A stretch of 64,000 bases of DNA, taken from positions 34,714,932 to 34,778,931 of the forward strand of contig NC_069132.1 of the NCBI RefSeq assembly GCF_026914265.1, read 5' to 3'. Below the pieces are notes generated by a model. That model ran no database searches. It was not told the origin of the DNA and saw only the letters and a list, made by a program, of their open reading frames with translations. Below, piece by piece: positions 22,217-35,904 of the stretch. The stretch's first letter is position 1. The number at the start of each line of letters is the position of its first letter. Both the position numbers and the translations under genes were made by a program. Origin of the DNA: Mya arenaria (Eukaryota; Mollusca; Bivalvia; Myida; Myidae).

Positions 22217-23529
22217 ACATTTAAAGTGATATGCATTATCAGCCAAGTGCAGACCTATTCACATCCTGGCTACACAACCAGTACATTCATCAGCTTTACT
22301 GATTCGAACCAGGCACATTTATGTTGGTAGACTAGCATTTTACCATTCTGTGCTGGCCAGTAAAGTTCTCATCTGAATTAGAATTCAAAATGTATATACC
22401 TTTGTTCATTTTTTGCCAACTCTGTTTCAACTGAACTTCCTAAATGAATGAGAAGTTTCAACAAATAATTTCAATATCTCAGCATATACCTGCATTTATG
22501 TGTTTCTTGTGCAATATGTCAGCTTTGGTAGGCTCAGGTTTCATTTTGTCCATCTCAATACTTATAATCTTCTAGTCTGATGTATTGCCATCCGATTTTA
22601 AAGTCAGGTCAGGCAGCCATTTCAGCTTTGTTCCAGTTGATTGTATCGGATGATGTTAACAATATTAGCCTTGTATCCAGGCACTTCTCAATCTGAAAGT
22701 TTACAAAAGAGCATGGCCTGTAATATTTAATAAAAAAATAATTGACAACCCCTGGATGATGGGTTCTAAAGTAAACATGTGAGAAAAGATGCTACTAGTA
22801 CATGTATAGTGCTAGATTTACAACAATCGGAGCCTTTTTGCCATGGCCGAGTAGTCTGGTTCCCTGCTTACTGATATTTCATACAGTACGTCAGGCAAAG
22901 GCCAATGATGGCGGCGCCCAGTGGACGCTATAAGGTTACCATTTATTTTACTTTTGTTGATCAAGTTAATATAACAACGGCATTTGAGCACTATTTATAT
23001 GTATAATATAATGGTACACTCGAGTTTCGGTGATCACTTGCCTGGAAAGAAATATTTTGACTTGAGTGAAGTTAACGTAATTCGGACGTTGTGTATTTTC
23101 GGATGATTGTCAAGTGTATATGAATGCCTTATATGACTTCACCTTCTGTTATTATTACTGATGATTAAAATGAGAATTTTAAATGAATAGTGGAACAAGT
23201 AAATTAAAATATAATTTCAACACTGTATTAATTGCATGATTTGTTTGGTTGCATAAAGATTAAATGTTTTATGTTTCAGATTTCCCAGTTCTGATGTTGG
23301 AAGAAGTTTGCTGTACAATGACTTACATCATCTGATTTAAACATTCTTATTGACAAGTGTGTCAGTTTATTTCCATTTGTCGTAAGAGTTTTCTTTCTGG
23401 GTGTGTAAGCTTTCACCATAGATACAGAATATAAAGCTCGCCAAACATGTTTGAACTTTCAACCTACATAAAGTGGAAAATGGATGTCACAGTGCAGAAA
23501 GTATTAAAAAGATGAAATTGTGACTAGTT
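22217..23529. other. Intergenic, nothing firm
   Basis: No gene seen. The phrase GTCTGGTTCCCTGCTTACT at about 22855 also occurs at about 17805, so a short dispersed repeat is likely. GGCCGAGTAG beside it resembles a tRNA A box, but no B box follows. Confidence 0.45.
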
Positions 23530-23655
23530 ATGCTCTTCCCCCCCCCCACCACCAGGTCGGGGTTTGACTTTCGGTCCAGCCAACCCCTGGTAAAATGCCT
23601 GCACTGGGGGACAAACTGATGGTAAAATCCCCGTGGTTACAATTGACTGGTGCAT
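23530..23655. mobile_element. Truncated relative of the 7591-7911 element
   Basis: The right end CCCCGTGGTTACAATTGACTGGTGCA matches the terminal inverted repeat of the element at 7591-7911. The left end is absent and replaced by a C run, so only a right-end fragment remains. Confidence 0.55.
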
Positions 23656-24300
23656 AAGTTCTCAGCTCAATTAAACTAGAAGCCCTTTTTCCAATTTTAA
23701 GGCCAATAAAAATACATTTGCTTTGGGTTACCCGACCCTACCGACAGAATAGGCGCCGACACTACTGTTTTATAGTCAGTTTGAAAAACCAAAAAAGTTT
23801 AATCGCTTTTGACTTTGTAGTTAAAACCTAAATGCTTATACAGGAAAGATAACTTTAACACCATTATCTAATGATGAAAATGACATTTATAAAGCCTAAT
23901 AAAAAGAAAACCTACCCTACCTATTTCGGAAATGGATGTAACCATAACCAAACAAATTTATCTAGGTCTTATCTACAAGTTAGGTCAAAACGTGTTTTGC
24001 CATTATATCTTGGACAAGTTCATTTAACCATCCATATCCATTTATTGTATCAGACTATCACTCTAAGAGATACAAGAAAGACCATTGATGCAAAGCATCA
24101 AAGGGCGCCGTTTAATAGTTTATGCACTTGTTATATGTCGAAAAACAAGGAATGTCAAGGCCAACAAGCATATTATGATGCATTGAACCGCATCTATGAA
24201 ATTCTCAAAATATTTGTAGTATTCTGCATGACAACATAGGCAAAAGCATTAAAATTGAAGATTTTCAAGTTGAACAAATCATTAGGGGTGGGGTACATTA
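23656..24300. other. Intergenic with one unassigned open frame
   Basis: A 122-codon open stretch on the plus strand (23871-24239) has no motif I recognise, no splice context and AT-driven composition. I do not call it a gene. Confidence 0.4.
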
Positions 24301-24309
24301 ATGAACACG

Positions 24310-24640
24310 ACAGAATTAGGGTGCTTGTGCACTAAACTTTTTATCATTGCCACATACCCATATACCAAGTTTTATTTCAATACCATAGGTAGTTTTAAAG
24401 TAATGCTCTGGTCAAGAAAAAGCGGCGAAGGGCAATAATTATGTAATTAGCTTAAAAACAGCTATAATCATTGTGCACTGCACTTCCTCTCGTTGTGCTA
24501 AAAACCATTGAATGATGTTTAATGAAATTCCAAAAAAGTAGTTTTCTAGTTATGTTCCGGACAGGAAAAGATACAAAGGGAATAACTCTTGCAATACGCT
24601 GAAATAGAGTTATTGTTCATGTACACTGCAGTTCTAATCA
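24310..24640. repeat. Degenerate ~165-bp tandem repeat, 2 units
   Basis: Two units share GTGCACT(A/G), CCATTGAATGATG/ACCATAGGTAG, GTTATGTTCCGGACA/TGCTCTGGTC and GGGCAATAA phrases. Non-coding, diverged. Confidence 0.5.
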
Positions 24641-24751
24641 TATAGGAGGAGGGGCAACGTCACCATGCTGGAATGACAACTTGTAGGGAAGAATAAGTGA
24701 TATGAAATAACAATTTGTGTAGTACTTTAATAAACATTATCATTTCGTCCG

Positions 24752-24829
24752 AAAGTTGCAAACATAAATAGAACATAATTATTGAACTGTAAAGTTGCAA
24801 ACATAAATAGAACATATTTATTGAACTGT
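24752..24829. repeat. 39-bp tandem duplication
   Basis: AAAGTTGCAAACATAAATAG and its continuation to ATTGAACTGT occur twice in a row with one base difference. Confidence 0.85.
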
Positions 24830-25262
24830 TATATAAAAAGTGAACATTGTTTACTAGATGAAATGCATTTATAACATAACATGCCTTGTTTTTAGCTGTT
24901 TAATAATACTAAAATGTAATGTAAAATTGCATAAAAATCTAGTCAATAGAGTTATTATGTTAACTTCTTCATTTGCATAGTAAAGAAGAGTTGAAAATGG
25001 ATGTTTTTAGTTGATATTAACACAAAAACAGCATGTGTCTTATTGGACAATGGCAATTTTTTTCAAATATGATAACAATAACGCATTCAAACTGAATATG
25101 TATCAGACTATGTATGAAAGAAATAATACTGTTGCTATTTTTCACAAAGGTTTTGAAATACAACAATGCACATATAAGCATAAATAGGCCAAATATGAAA
25201 AAAATAATAGTAAACAATGTGTGAAAGTGATACTGAACACTTAAAACAATTTCTTTGTGCAT

Positions 25263-25615
25263 TAAATGAATATATACCAGAAAAGCAATACTAAATCAAG
25301 TCCAAAATGTATAATAACATGAAGAACACCCTTTTATGAATATCTTCATAACAAATCAGAGTACATGTAAACAGTAATCATTTATATCATTAGTATCAAA
25401 TGTGTCTAGTTTAAAGTGTGTTTTCATTTGCATTAAATTACATTGTAATATATACCAGAAAAGCAATTATAAAAATCCTTAAATGTATAAGAAACTGAAG
25501 ACAATAAAGAATAACACCCATTTATGAATATCTCCAAAACAAATCAGAGGTCACCTATATATAAAACAATAATCAATCATACAATTAGTATCAAATGTGT
25601 CTAGTTTTTGTGTGT
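25263..25615. repeat. ~180-bp tandem duplication
   Basis: Two diverged copies share ATATACCAGAAAAGCAAT, TTTATGAATATCT, AACAAATCAGAG and AGTATCAAATGTGTCTAGTT in the same order. Non-coding. Confidence 0.8.
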
Positions 25616-27071
25616 CTGTTCATTACCTTTAAATGAGCATCTTTAAAGTGAAACTCTTATTTGAAATCAATACATATAATTGTATGTATAACACACATCA
25701 AATTGAATGAAAAACAATAACTACTTACTAAATAATGCATTTACTGAAATATCGTTTACTGATAACAAGCTTGTCACCCTGTTTATAATAGCAGAAAGCA
25801 TGACAAATATTAAATGATTGGTGATTGCTAAAAGATTTACTGTGGTCTACTATAGTATCACAAGGCAGAAATACCATGTTTTATGTTCATTCTTATTAAT
25901 TAGCAAATTGAACTCAAGATCCTTCATTAGAAGCATTGTTGTTGACATCTATCAACCCATTTTGAAAAATGAAAACAATAATATTAATTATCATAAGTCT
26001 TATTTGGGAGTAAGAGTGCATCTTTAAAAATAGTGTGTGTGTTTTTTTCATGTATGTAACAATTCAAATGAGACAAAAGTTAGGAAATAGAAGTAATAAT
26101 TGTACATAATACAAAACAACAACACAAATTGACAAAGCTCAATATAACAGGAAATCTATATGAAAACACAAATTCTTAAAGGCCATAATTATTTAAACTG
26201 AATTAAGGTATAAGTAATACACACTTTTATAAAGCTTTTACCGACAACATAGTTATTATCATGGTACACTATGGGACTTTTATCCAAATTTTGAAGATTT
26301 TTTACTGTGAATTAAAAATACTTTGTCTATATTTGATTTTTTTTTCACATTATCAGAGATTATGAAATAAACACAACAGTTTCTGGTAAAATAAACTTCA
26401 GTTAACAGAAAAATTAAGTTAAACCGAACATATTATTGATACACATGGAAAAAATCATTTTGATTGATCTTGTCAGTCTTCGGAACAGAGCAGTATTTCG
26501 ATGTTTGAAAATATATAGCAGTTGTATAAATTCATAAAAAATAGTTAATAACAAGACAACCTGCTGAAATCATTTTAAATATTAAAAGACAATTTATGAT
26601 AGTTTACCGTTCAGTTTTAAAGGCAATATACATAATGCCATGTAACTATACATTTTTATAACTAATAAAATGCTTAAAAATCAACCTTTTTTTGTAAAAA
26701 ACTTAATTGGACTTATTCATAAAATGTAATCATTCAAATAAATGAATTTTACTTGTGATACTAACTCAGAATTCAGATTTAAAAACAATGAATGTACTTT
26801 TAAATTAAAATATGTAAAGAAACAAGAACACTAAGTAGGCGGTAATGCCCCTCCAAAAATGTCAGAGTGATAGTTCTCAAGTAATGTCTTTTTAATATTA
26901 TAAGATGTAAACAGTCTCTGTTGGTAATCGATGTCTATTTGTTTTATTTAGTCAATGGTATTCTAACATTTAGAATTTTTCACAATAATTCTTCACTCTT
27001 CAACATTTGAAATTTGGTTTGTTCCAATGCGTTTGTACTTGTAGTGTGTGCACAGATGAAAATTACTAAAT
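25616..27071. other. AT-rich intergenic DNA before the satellite array
   Basis: No coding-like frame and no obvious repeat. It ends at the first satellite A monomer and does not match the DNA that precedes satellite A in later units, so the array's left border is at 27072. Confidence 0.55.
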
Positions 27072-27760
27072 GTACCGGGCAGCATGTGACCTTACACTAC
27101 AGTACAATACAGGACAGTATACGACAGGACCGGTGTATACCGTGATGATGGCAGTTCATTCTAGTGCCGGGCAGCATGTGACCTTACACTACAGTACAGT
27201 ATATGACAGGACCGGTGTATACCGTGATGATGGCAGACCATTCTAGTACCGGGCAGCATGTGACCTTACACTACAGTACCATACAGGACAGAATACGACA
27301 GGACCGGTGTATACCGTGATGATGGCAATACATTCTAGTACAGGGCAGCATGTGACCTTGCACTACAGTACAATACAGGACAGTATACGACAGGACCGGT
27401 GTATACCGTGATGATGGCAGTACATTCTAGTACCGGGCAGCATGTGACCTTGCACTACAGTACAATACAGGACAGTATACGACAGGACCGGTGTATACCG
27501 TGATGATGGCAGTACATTCTAGTACCGGGCAGCATGTGACCTTACACTACAGTACAATACAGGACAGTATACGACAGGACCGGTGTATACCGTGATGATG
27601 GCAGTACATTCTAATACCGGGCAGCATGTGACCTTACACTACAGTACAGTGCAGTACAGTATACGGCAGGACCGGTGTATACCGTGATGACGGCAGTACA
27701 TTCTAGTACCGGGCAGCATGTGACCTTACACTACAGTATAGTGCAGTTCAGCAAAGTGAT
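27072..27760. repeat. Satellite A, unit 1: 92-bp monomers
   Basis: Monomers start at about 27072, 27164, 27247, 27339, 27431, 27523, 27615 and 27707, nearly all 92 bp apart. Each has GGGCAGCATGTGACCTTACA, a GTACAGTACAGTAT run, GACCGGTGTATACCGTGATG and a CAGTACATTCTAGTAC end. Open frames through it are artefacts of the repeat. Confidence 0.95.
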
Positions 27761-27949
27761 AGCACATGATGTCACTCTACAGATCATGACATCATATGAC
27801 CCTAGACCGTACAGTACAGTTCAACATAGCACATGACAGTACACTACACCACAGGACACCATATGGCTCCACACTGCAGTACAGTACGGTAAAATAAAGA
27901 ACATGACAGTACCCAACAGTACAGAACGATCTATGACACTAGACTGAAT

Positions 27950-29112
27950 AACGTATCACTAGGAACGGTAATTGTCACTGTGAACAGCCATTATCATCGT
28001 GAGCGTTTCACTAGGAACGGTAATTATCACTGTGAACAGCTATTATCACTGTGAACTTATCACTATGAACGGTAATTATCACTGTAAACTTATCACTATG
28101 AACGGTGATTATCACCGTGAACGTATCATTAGGAACGGTAATTATCACTGTGAATAGCCATTATCACTGTGAACGTATCACTAGGAACGGGAATTATCAC
28201 TGTGAATGTATCACTAGGAACGGTAATTATCACTGTGAACGTATCACTAGGAACGGTAATTATCACTGTGAACAGCCATTATCACTGTGAACGTTTTACT
28301 AGGAACGGTAATTATCACTGTGAACGTATCAATAGGAACGGTAATTTTCACTGTGAACAGCCATTATCACTGTGAACGTATCACTTAGAACGGTCATTAT
28401 TACTGTGAACAGCCATTATCACTGGGAACAACCGTTATAACTGTGAACGTATCCTTTTGAACGTTAATTATCAATGTGAAAAAACGATTATCACTGTGAG
28501 CGTATCACTATCAATGGTAATTGTCACTGTTAACAGCCATTATCAATGTGAACGTATCACTTTGAACGGCAGTTATCAATGTGAACAGCAATTATCACTG
28601 TGAACTTATCACTAGGAACGGTAATTATCACTGTGAACGTATCACTATGAACGTTAATTATCACTGTGAACAGTCATTATCACTGTATACTGCCATTATC
28701 ACTGTGAACGTATCATTTTGAACGGTATTTTTATCACTGTGAACAGGCATTATCACTGTGAACGTATTACTATAAATGGTAATTATCACTGTGAACAGCC
28801 ATTATCACTGTGAACGTATCACTATGAACGGTAATTATCACTGTGAACAGCAATTATCACTGTGAACTTATCACTAGGAACGGTAATTATCACTGTAAAC
28901 GTATCACTAGGAACGTTAATTATCACTGTGAACAGCCATTATCACTGTGAACGTATCATTTTGAACGGTAATTATCACTGTGAACAGTCATTATCAGTGT
29001 GAACATAATCATTATCACTGCGAATGTTATCATTATCACTGTGAGCATTATCAGTGCATACAGGCATTATCACTGAGAACCTTATCACTGTGTACAGGCA
29101 TTATCGCTTTGA
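27950..29112. repeat. Satellite B, unit 1: ~20-22-bp motif repeat
   Basis: Dense repetition of ATTATCACTGTGAAC with alternating linkers (AGCC, GTATCACTAGGAACGGTA, TTATCACTATGAACGGTA), giving 22-, 44- and 66-bp super-periods. Long open frames here only repeat NYHCE/IITVN-type peptides and are not genes. Confidence 0.95.
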
Positions 29113-29118
29113 ACCGTA
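29113..29118. other. Empty Polinton target site (ACCGTA)
   Basis: The sequence CGCTTTGAACCGTATCCTTG here is uninterrupted, whereas in unit 2 the same text is split by the Polinton with ACCGTA duplicated at each side (36968-36973 and 57809-57814). Confidence 0.95.
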
Positions 29119-30443
29119 TCCTTGTGAACCCTCACTATCACCAAAGTTATAAACTATCGGCATGTCACTCACAGATATCGTGAGGAGGTTGTCGATCTGA
29201 TGCATGCAGTGGATATCTAACGGAAAAAAGATCCTAATATACTTGCAATGCGTTAGCAATGTGGTCTACATTGAAATAACCGGTTTTAATATCCGCGATA
29301 CCCTATAACCCTATAATTATTTAAAAAAAATAATTAAGATATGCAAATGACAAATTACATGAATAGCTTTTAGTAAAGAATTCACATTCAACACATCGAA
29401 TTACATATTGTCAGTGTATTTACGACTAAAGAGTAGTAAACGATCAAGGTAAACATCTAAGTGGATAGAGGAAGTTCAAACGGTACCAAATGCAGGGCTC
29501 TTTCTATCCATTTTGGGGAAAACACCTTAGACAAATTGGGAAATTTTGCGACGTAAAATTAACAGAAGCGGGAAGAAATTTGAGGCCTTTTTGTCAATTT
29601 GGGACAAATACTTGAGAAAAAAATCAAGTCGTGTAATAATTGGCATTATAGGGAATAAGGATACCCAACAAAATCATCATTATGGGCAACATTTCTCTTA
29701 TATTAGTGTATATAGCCATGATTTTTCCCCCAAAGTGCTAATAAATGCATTTATAACTGTAAGTGAACAATTGTTCCGAATGAATTGTCCCCGCGCTAGG
29801 ACTAAGTCTAGAAGACCGGCTTTCGTGAAAGTGATTTCATCTCATTTGGGAATTTTTTATGGAAATTGGGAATAATATACATATTTGGCATGGAGAATGG
29901 GTCAGATATTCTGACCCGTGAGATGGGCAGAAAAATGCCTTAAATGTAAACAAAAAATAGGAAAATCGGTAAAATATTTCGCAAATATCTGGACACGAAA
30001 TGTCCTAAGTTTTAATATAGCTGAAAAATCATGCTAAATTTTCATTCTCATCAAACGCTCGTCGATTTAAGTTTTAGGAGCGTATACACAACGGTTTTCA
30101 TCTACAGCGGTGAACAACTTTTTTATGCAAAAAACTTGACCATTTTGAGTCAGGTAAAATGCAGACTCGCATTGTTCTCTGCAAAATTGGTAAATATGCT
30201 TTTGTCCGACTTTTTGTCAACTTCATTGTAGGTTGCATCATACTATTACTGGTGATGAAAATGAAGGCATAGTTTCTCATGGGTACTGGATTAACTCCCT
30301 TCGATTTATAATCAATGGAATGTTAACAAACGCTTGCATCCATGTATGTTTTCTATCAAACTACAATGTATTTTCAATTTTCTGTATGAAGTAATACTCA
30401 AGCTAAATGGTATATGTTACTTCACTGGTCAGCAAAGTTTCAG

Positions 30444-31161
30444 ACTTTGGATTATGCCGATTGTGTGTATATTGTCCCAAGCTGCATTAAGAATATTTTC
30501 ATATTTAGAAGAAATATGAATTTGGGGTTATTACTCTAAGAACAGTATAAATGTTAAGCCGACTATAAATTGCTTCTTGAAGATTAAAATTGCAGAACAA
30601 AAGTGTATGCTCACATGTTGTATATGATAAACTAAAATTCCAAACGTGGCTATTTTCAAAATGCCCCCCCCCACTTAAAAATTATAAAAAAACGCGTTAA
30701 AAGAATGCAAATATGCAATATTTATATTAATGAATTGCAATTAAATGTATAAGTCATAGAGATGCACAATTTAGTTACATTGTTATATATTGTTGCTTTA
30801 AATCACATAGTTGTAATTATTTATCCATTACTTTGGATTATGCCGAATGTGTAAATATTGTCCCAAGCTGCATTGAGAATATTTTCATATTCATGAGAAA
30901 TATGAAGATTATAATTGCAGAGCAAACGAGTATGCTCACAAGTTGTATATGATCAACTAAAATTCCAAACATGGCGATTTGAAAATCCCCCCCCCCACCA
31001 CCACAAAAAACAACAACAACAAAAAACGTTGTAACAAGAGTGCAAATATGCAATATTTATATTAATGAATTGCAATTAAATGTATAAGTCATAGAGATGC
31101 ACAATTTAGTTACATTGTTATATATTGTTGCTTTAAATCACATAGTTGTAATTATTTATCC
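30444..31161. repeat. Unit-1-specific tandem duplication (386 + 332 bp)
   Basis: The segment from ACTTTGGATTATGCCGA to ATAGTTGTAATTATTTATCC occurs twice (30444-30829 and 30830-31161), the second lacking ~55 bp. The sister unit has it once (about 59127-59512). The duplication therefore arose after the units separated or was lost from the other. Confidence 0.85.
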
Positions 31162-31348
31162 GTGTCTAAAAATGTTTCGTAATGGTTATCTTTAAAACCG
31201 TCGATTTAGAACATGTAAGAGCCTTGTCATTGAAGACTTCGACTTTACAAAGTCCGTACGCAAAAGACAAAAACTAACACGTTTCAAAACTTAATATTCC
31301 ATTTAATATCGACAGAGTGGGGTGGTCCATTTCAAAAGTTTTGGTGTG

Positions 31349-31710
31349 TTAAAGCTGAACTCTCACAGTGTGAATGTTTTGACAACTTTGATTTATTTTT
31401 TGTCTTAGAAAGAGCCAAAATTGCGAAAATCCATTGAAACCAGTTATATAAGACTGCTGACAAAAAAATTAGATCGCTGATTTTTATATTTAAGTTAAAA
31501 AATTGATGTTTATGGAATTTTCATAAACCGTTAGTAACGGTTTAAGCCATAAAACATTAATTTTCGAACGGGAATATAAAAAATATAGGATCTGATTTTT
31601 GTCAGCAACCTTTTATCATTGGTTTACAGATATGTACGCAAAAAAAATCTTTCCAAGACAAAAATAAAAAAGTTGTTAAAATGGTATAGCTAATGAGAGT
31701 GTAGCTTTAA
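31349..31710. mobile_element. TTAA MITE in array unit 1
   Basis: Full-length family copy; the orthologous copy in the next unit is 59700-60059. Present in both, so it predates unit duplication. Confidence 0.85.
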
Positions 31711-32173
31711 GGAGTTGGTGAGTGAATAGAACAAAGAAATCTTTAGTCGAAGATTTGTTGAAATTCCGTTCACATTAAAACAGAAAAGTCTTTCCACAAT
31801 TTGAATACACTATTGGGCAAAAATGTGGCAGATTTTTAAGCCAACAATATCAGATGGCTTCTTGATAATATATTTGCAAATAAATGAAATATTGAAAACT
31901 AGAGACTTAAGTTCACAAATACGTAAATATCTTAGTTTGTAAATTAAAATCATTCAACACGAAACAACAAAAAGGGCATTATGTTTTTAGATCTTCTGCT
32001 TTTGAATGCAAATGTAATTTGAACCGAATTCTGTTCAACTCCTCTTTCACAACCACACGCAATCCTCTTCAAACAGACTGACTTGTATGAAATTATGTAT
32101 ACTGAACTCGCTAGTTGTTGAAAATTAAAAATTCTAAAATAAATACGTTTTTCGTCTTTTCAAATGTTCGATC

Positions 32174-32540
32174 TTAGAGCTGCACTCTCACAGATTGAAC
32201 AATTTGACTTTTTTATTTTTTGTCTTAGAACGAGCCAAATTATGCGACAATTCATGGAGACCATGTCAGTGATTTAAAACTGCTGACAAAAAATTAGATT
32301 GCAGATTCTCATACTTAATTTTAAAAAAGATGTTTTATTCATTTTTCTTAAACCGTTAGTAACGCTTTTAGCCATAAAACATAAATTTTCGAACGAAAAT
32401 ATTATGAAAATCTGTGATCTAATCTTTTGTCAGCATTATTATATCACTGGTTTGCTGATATTTACGCATAAATTAGTTCATTCCGAGACAAAAAATAAAA
32501 AAGTAGTCAAAACGGTATATCTGTGAGAGTGCAGCTTTAA
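32174..32540. mobile_element. TTAA MITE in array unit 1 (second)
   Basis: Full-length copy. The sister copy at 60405-60727 has lost its left end along with neighbouring DNA (about 165 bp missing relative to this unit). Confidence 0.85.
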
Positions 32541-32603
32541 TCAGCCAAGAAGGTAGTTCCGATCATACTTGATATGAATTTGTTGTTGTTTTTTATATGT
32601 ATA

Positions 32604-32975
32604 TAGGCGCGTAGCTGCGTATACGCCGAGTACGCGTATGAATCCACATGATTATGGCAAAGAAATAAAATAATATTAGCCAAAGGTGCCGTATTCGTAC
32701 TTGACTACATGGTCCTAAAACTGTCCATTTTCCAGTATTTAACAAGATACAAACAAACGTAGCCTACGAATTTGAGGACGGGTTATTAAATACTCATTTA
32801 AAGTGCCCAAATGTTTGTAATAACGGTATAAGACAAAGATTACACGCGACGTCAATGCGGCACCTCAGAATGAACCAGATTGCACCATGGTTTTCAAAAC
32901 TTTCCGAGGAGGCATGTCCCCGGCGCCATCGCACAGTTTTGAATCCACATGGATAGAGGGATAGCTACGCCACTG
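32604..32975. mobile_element. hAT-like non-autonomous element
   Basis: A 372-bp segment with imperfect terminal inverted repeats around (C/T)AGGCGCGTAGCTGCG at the left and AGCTACGCCACTG at the right, bracketed by GTATA-type sequence. CAG...CTG ends and a CAGTGGCGTAGCTA terminus are typical of hAT elements (family knowledge). No transposase. The sister copy 60792-61163 has exactly the same length and a clearer CAG start. Confidence 0.5.
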
Positions 32976-34821
32976 GTATACCATATAATATACATAGTTG
33001 TATTAAATATTGTCTGACTATGTGCGAACGAAATTCTATTTGTAAAAGTGAAGTCGATCCTGCTAATAAACATCACGGTTTTCATTGAAGTCAATACATA
33101 GTAGGCACATTGGTATTGAAATAAACGTACTATAGTCATTTAAACATGCACTGACTTACTCCTTAATCAGTAGTTCACATTTCATACAGTCGTGTTAATT
33201 TACCGAAAAGGATAAATCGACATCGAAAACAATGGTTCTTATGAAGGATATCGTGTTTAATTTGAACGAAAGGTGTACAAAACACGGTATTTCTACCTTA
33301 TGAGACGATAGTGGCTCATTGTGAACCTTTTAATGGTTTTCGGCTATGAAATACACGGTTCACGACAATCTTGTTATCAGTAATTAATATTTTCCATCAA
33401 TGCATTTTTTAGTAGTTAAAGGTTTATCACTCACAACTAATGTGTATTTATGTGTGTTATAAATGTGTACGTTTTGATTTTTATTACCACTTTAAACCGT
33501 TTCATTTAATATGTGTACACCAACATTATATAAAACTCAGTATCAACTCAATCACCTCGGGCATCATCATTTATAAACAACAAGGAAGACAAACAAATCA
33601 GCTGTCAGCAAACACGATGATGGGCGTAATTATCTAATTATCCTATAACCAACGTTAAATAAACCACTTAAGTTAAAGTGCAGGTACTTTCATGTTTAGT
33701 TCATACCTTTGATTATCGTTGATAAAACAGCATCTGTCTGGTTATGAGGTCATTTTTTACGACAAAAATAAACCGGACAGGTTGTGGCCTGTCATTAATT
33801 GTATATTATACTTCGTATATACTAAGTATATCAGTATCCTGGTATCATGAGCAGTATTATCGTAGTTAATTGCTATGCATTATCGTGATTAATTAACATG
33901 AGTGTGAGTGACCAAGATATGTATTGACGCGGAGACTGAGCTCTTAAGACGAATAAAACAGTAACCGGATGTTAGTGCTGGAGTATGAAAATCTTAACAG
34001 TGATATTTAAGTAGGTCAAGTTCAAAATACCTTGAGAATTCAATCAATATTAAGATGATAGAGGCAGGTGAATCCTAGAGCAGTGATCGCTGAACTCATA
34101 TTACCCTCGGGATTCAACCGCGCGATCCGCCTGAAACACATGGCCAACACAGGGTAATGATCATGCACGTTGAATGTGCATGTATAAAATTCACGGTTTA
34201 TCCATACTCTTCTCGAGTACTGGATCATTCCGAGATGTTAATCTGAATTGAAGGTGGGTTGAAAACAGACTTTCGTATTTATTGGAAAGTAAGCAAGTGT
34301 AGAAAAAAATGTGGTGAATTTACTTGGATTAAGCTAAAACATTGTGTGAGTTCTGCCGAATGTCTTTCGATAAATAAGTGAACGGAATTGTGGTGCATTC
34401 ATTGGATAGCACGTGCGGAGTGCGGTGCTGACTCGTGCATATGACCGTGGGAGCGATAAGCGTGACTATCAAGAACAAACATCTTTGTTATCCGGAAAAA
34501 AAGACAATATTTCGAGAAAAGTATTGAAAAAGGTAATTTCTTTAGATTTTTATATGATTCATAACAAATCCAATATCGCTAGATAACCCATTAGCTTCTG
34601 TAACCATAATATAAAACATACATCAATATAATTGTGTCTGATATCGATTACAAGGCGGCAAGTGATAATTATAAATATGATATATTAGTATACTTGTGAA
34701 ACAATCACTTCACCCCTATAGAGAAATCAATTAGTTTAACAGATGGGTCCTCGTTGAAATATACAGAACAATATACAGCTGCCAATAAATACTGATGTAT
34801 AGGAATGTGAAGGACAACCAG

Positions 34822-35765
34822 CACAATACAGGACAGCATATATGACAGGACCGGTTTATACCGTGATGCTCGCAGTACATTCTAGTACAGGGCAGCATCC
34901 GACCTTACACTACAGTACAGTACAGTACAGTATATGACAGGACCGGTGTATACCGTGCTGATGGCAGTACATTCTAGTACGGGGCAGCATGTGACCTTAC
35001 ACTACAGTACGTTACAGTACAGTATATGACAGGACCGGTTTATACCGTGATGATGGCAGTACATTCTAGTACAGGGCAGCATGTGACCTTACACTACAGT
35101 ACAATACAGGACAGTATACGACAGGACCGGTTTATACCGTGATGATGGCAGTACATTCTAGTACAGGGCAGCATGTGACCTTACACTACAGTACAATACA
35201 GTACAGTATATGACAGAACGGTGTATACCGTGCTACTGGCAGTACATTCTAGTACAGGGCAGCATGTGACCTTGCACTACAGTACCATACAGTACAGTAT
35301 ATGACAGGACCGGTGTATACCGTGATGATGGCAGTACATTCTAGTACGGGACAGCATGTGACCTTACACTACAGTAAAATACAGTACAGTATATGACAGG
35401 ACCGGTTTATACCGTGCTACTGGCAGTACTTTCTAGTACAGGGCAGCATGTGACCTTGCACTACAGTACCATACCATACAGTACAGTATATGACAGGACC
35501 GGCGTATACCGTGCTGATGGCAGTACATTCTGGTACAGGGCAGCATGTGACCTTACACTACAGTACAATACAGGACAGTATACGACAGGACCGGTGTATA
35601 CCGTGATGATGGCAGTACATTCTAGTACCGGGCAGTATATGACCTTACACTACAGTACAGTGCAGTACAGTATATGACAGGACCGGTGTATACCGTGCTG
35701 ATGGCAGTACATTCTAGTACCGGGCAGCATGTGACCTTACACTACAGTACAGTGCAGTGCAGCAA
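34822..35765. repeat. Satellite A, unit 2
   Basis: About ten monomers of the same 92-bp family as 27072-27760, with more GTGCTGATGG/GTGCTACTGG variants. It leads into the same link sequence (TGATAGCACATGAAGTCAC). Confidence 0.95.
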
Positions 35766-35904
35766 AGTGATAGCACATGAAGTCACTCTACAGATCATGA
35801 CATCATATGACCCTAGACCACACATGGCCCCACACTGCAGTACAGTACGGTAAAATAAAGAACATGACAGTACCCAACAGTACAGAACGATCTATGACAC
35901 TAGA

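Larger units (their letters stand above)
29119..34821. repeat. Non-satellite part of array unit 1
   Basis: Matches 57815-62999 along its whole length. It contains the dispersed ~200-bp repeat (30055-30255), a local duplication (30444-31161), two TTAA MITEs (31349-31710, 32174-32540) and a hAT-like element (32604-32975). The open frame at 29546-29875 and others are not preserved in the sister unit at matching length, which argues against coding. Confidence 0.85.

Noticed and set aside
22845-22880. tRNA-like A box (GGCCGAGTAG)
   Set aside because: No B box or cloverleaf follows; at best an old SINE head, not a tRNA gene.
23871-24239. 122-codon open frame on the plus strand
   Set aside because: No recognisable motif, AT-biased composition and no supporting splice or promoter signals.
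28105-28375. Open frames through satellite B with repeating NYHCE/IITVN peptides (also 36066-36318)
   Set aside because: The frames exist only because the satellite period is compatible with a reading frame; different frames are open in different places and all are pure repeat translations.
27950-29112. CRISPR-like appearance of short repeats and variable linkers
   Set aside because: The linkers are themselves repeated, the period is irregular, and the context is eukaryotic satellite DNA with no cas genes.
29546-29875. 109-codon frame in array unit 1
   Set aside because: The sister unit (58151-58456) does not keep the same length or ends, and no protein motif is present.
35393-35677. Open frame through satellite A (also 63542-63826)
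   Set aside because: A translation of the 92-bp satellite; no start context, no homology, and not maintained in unit 1.
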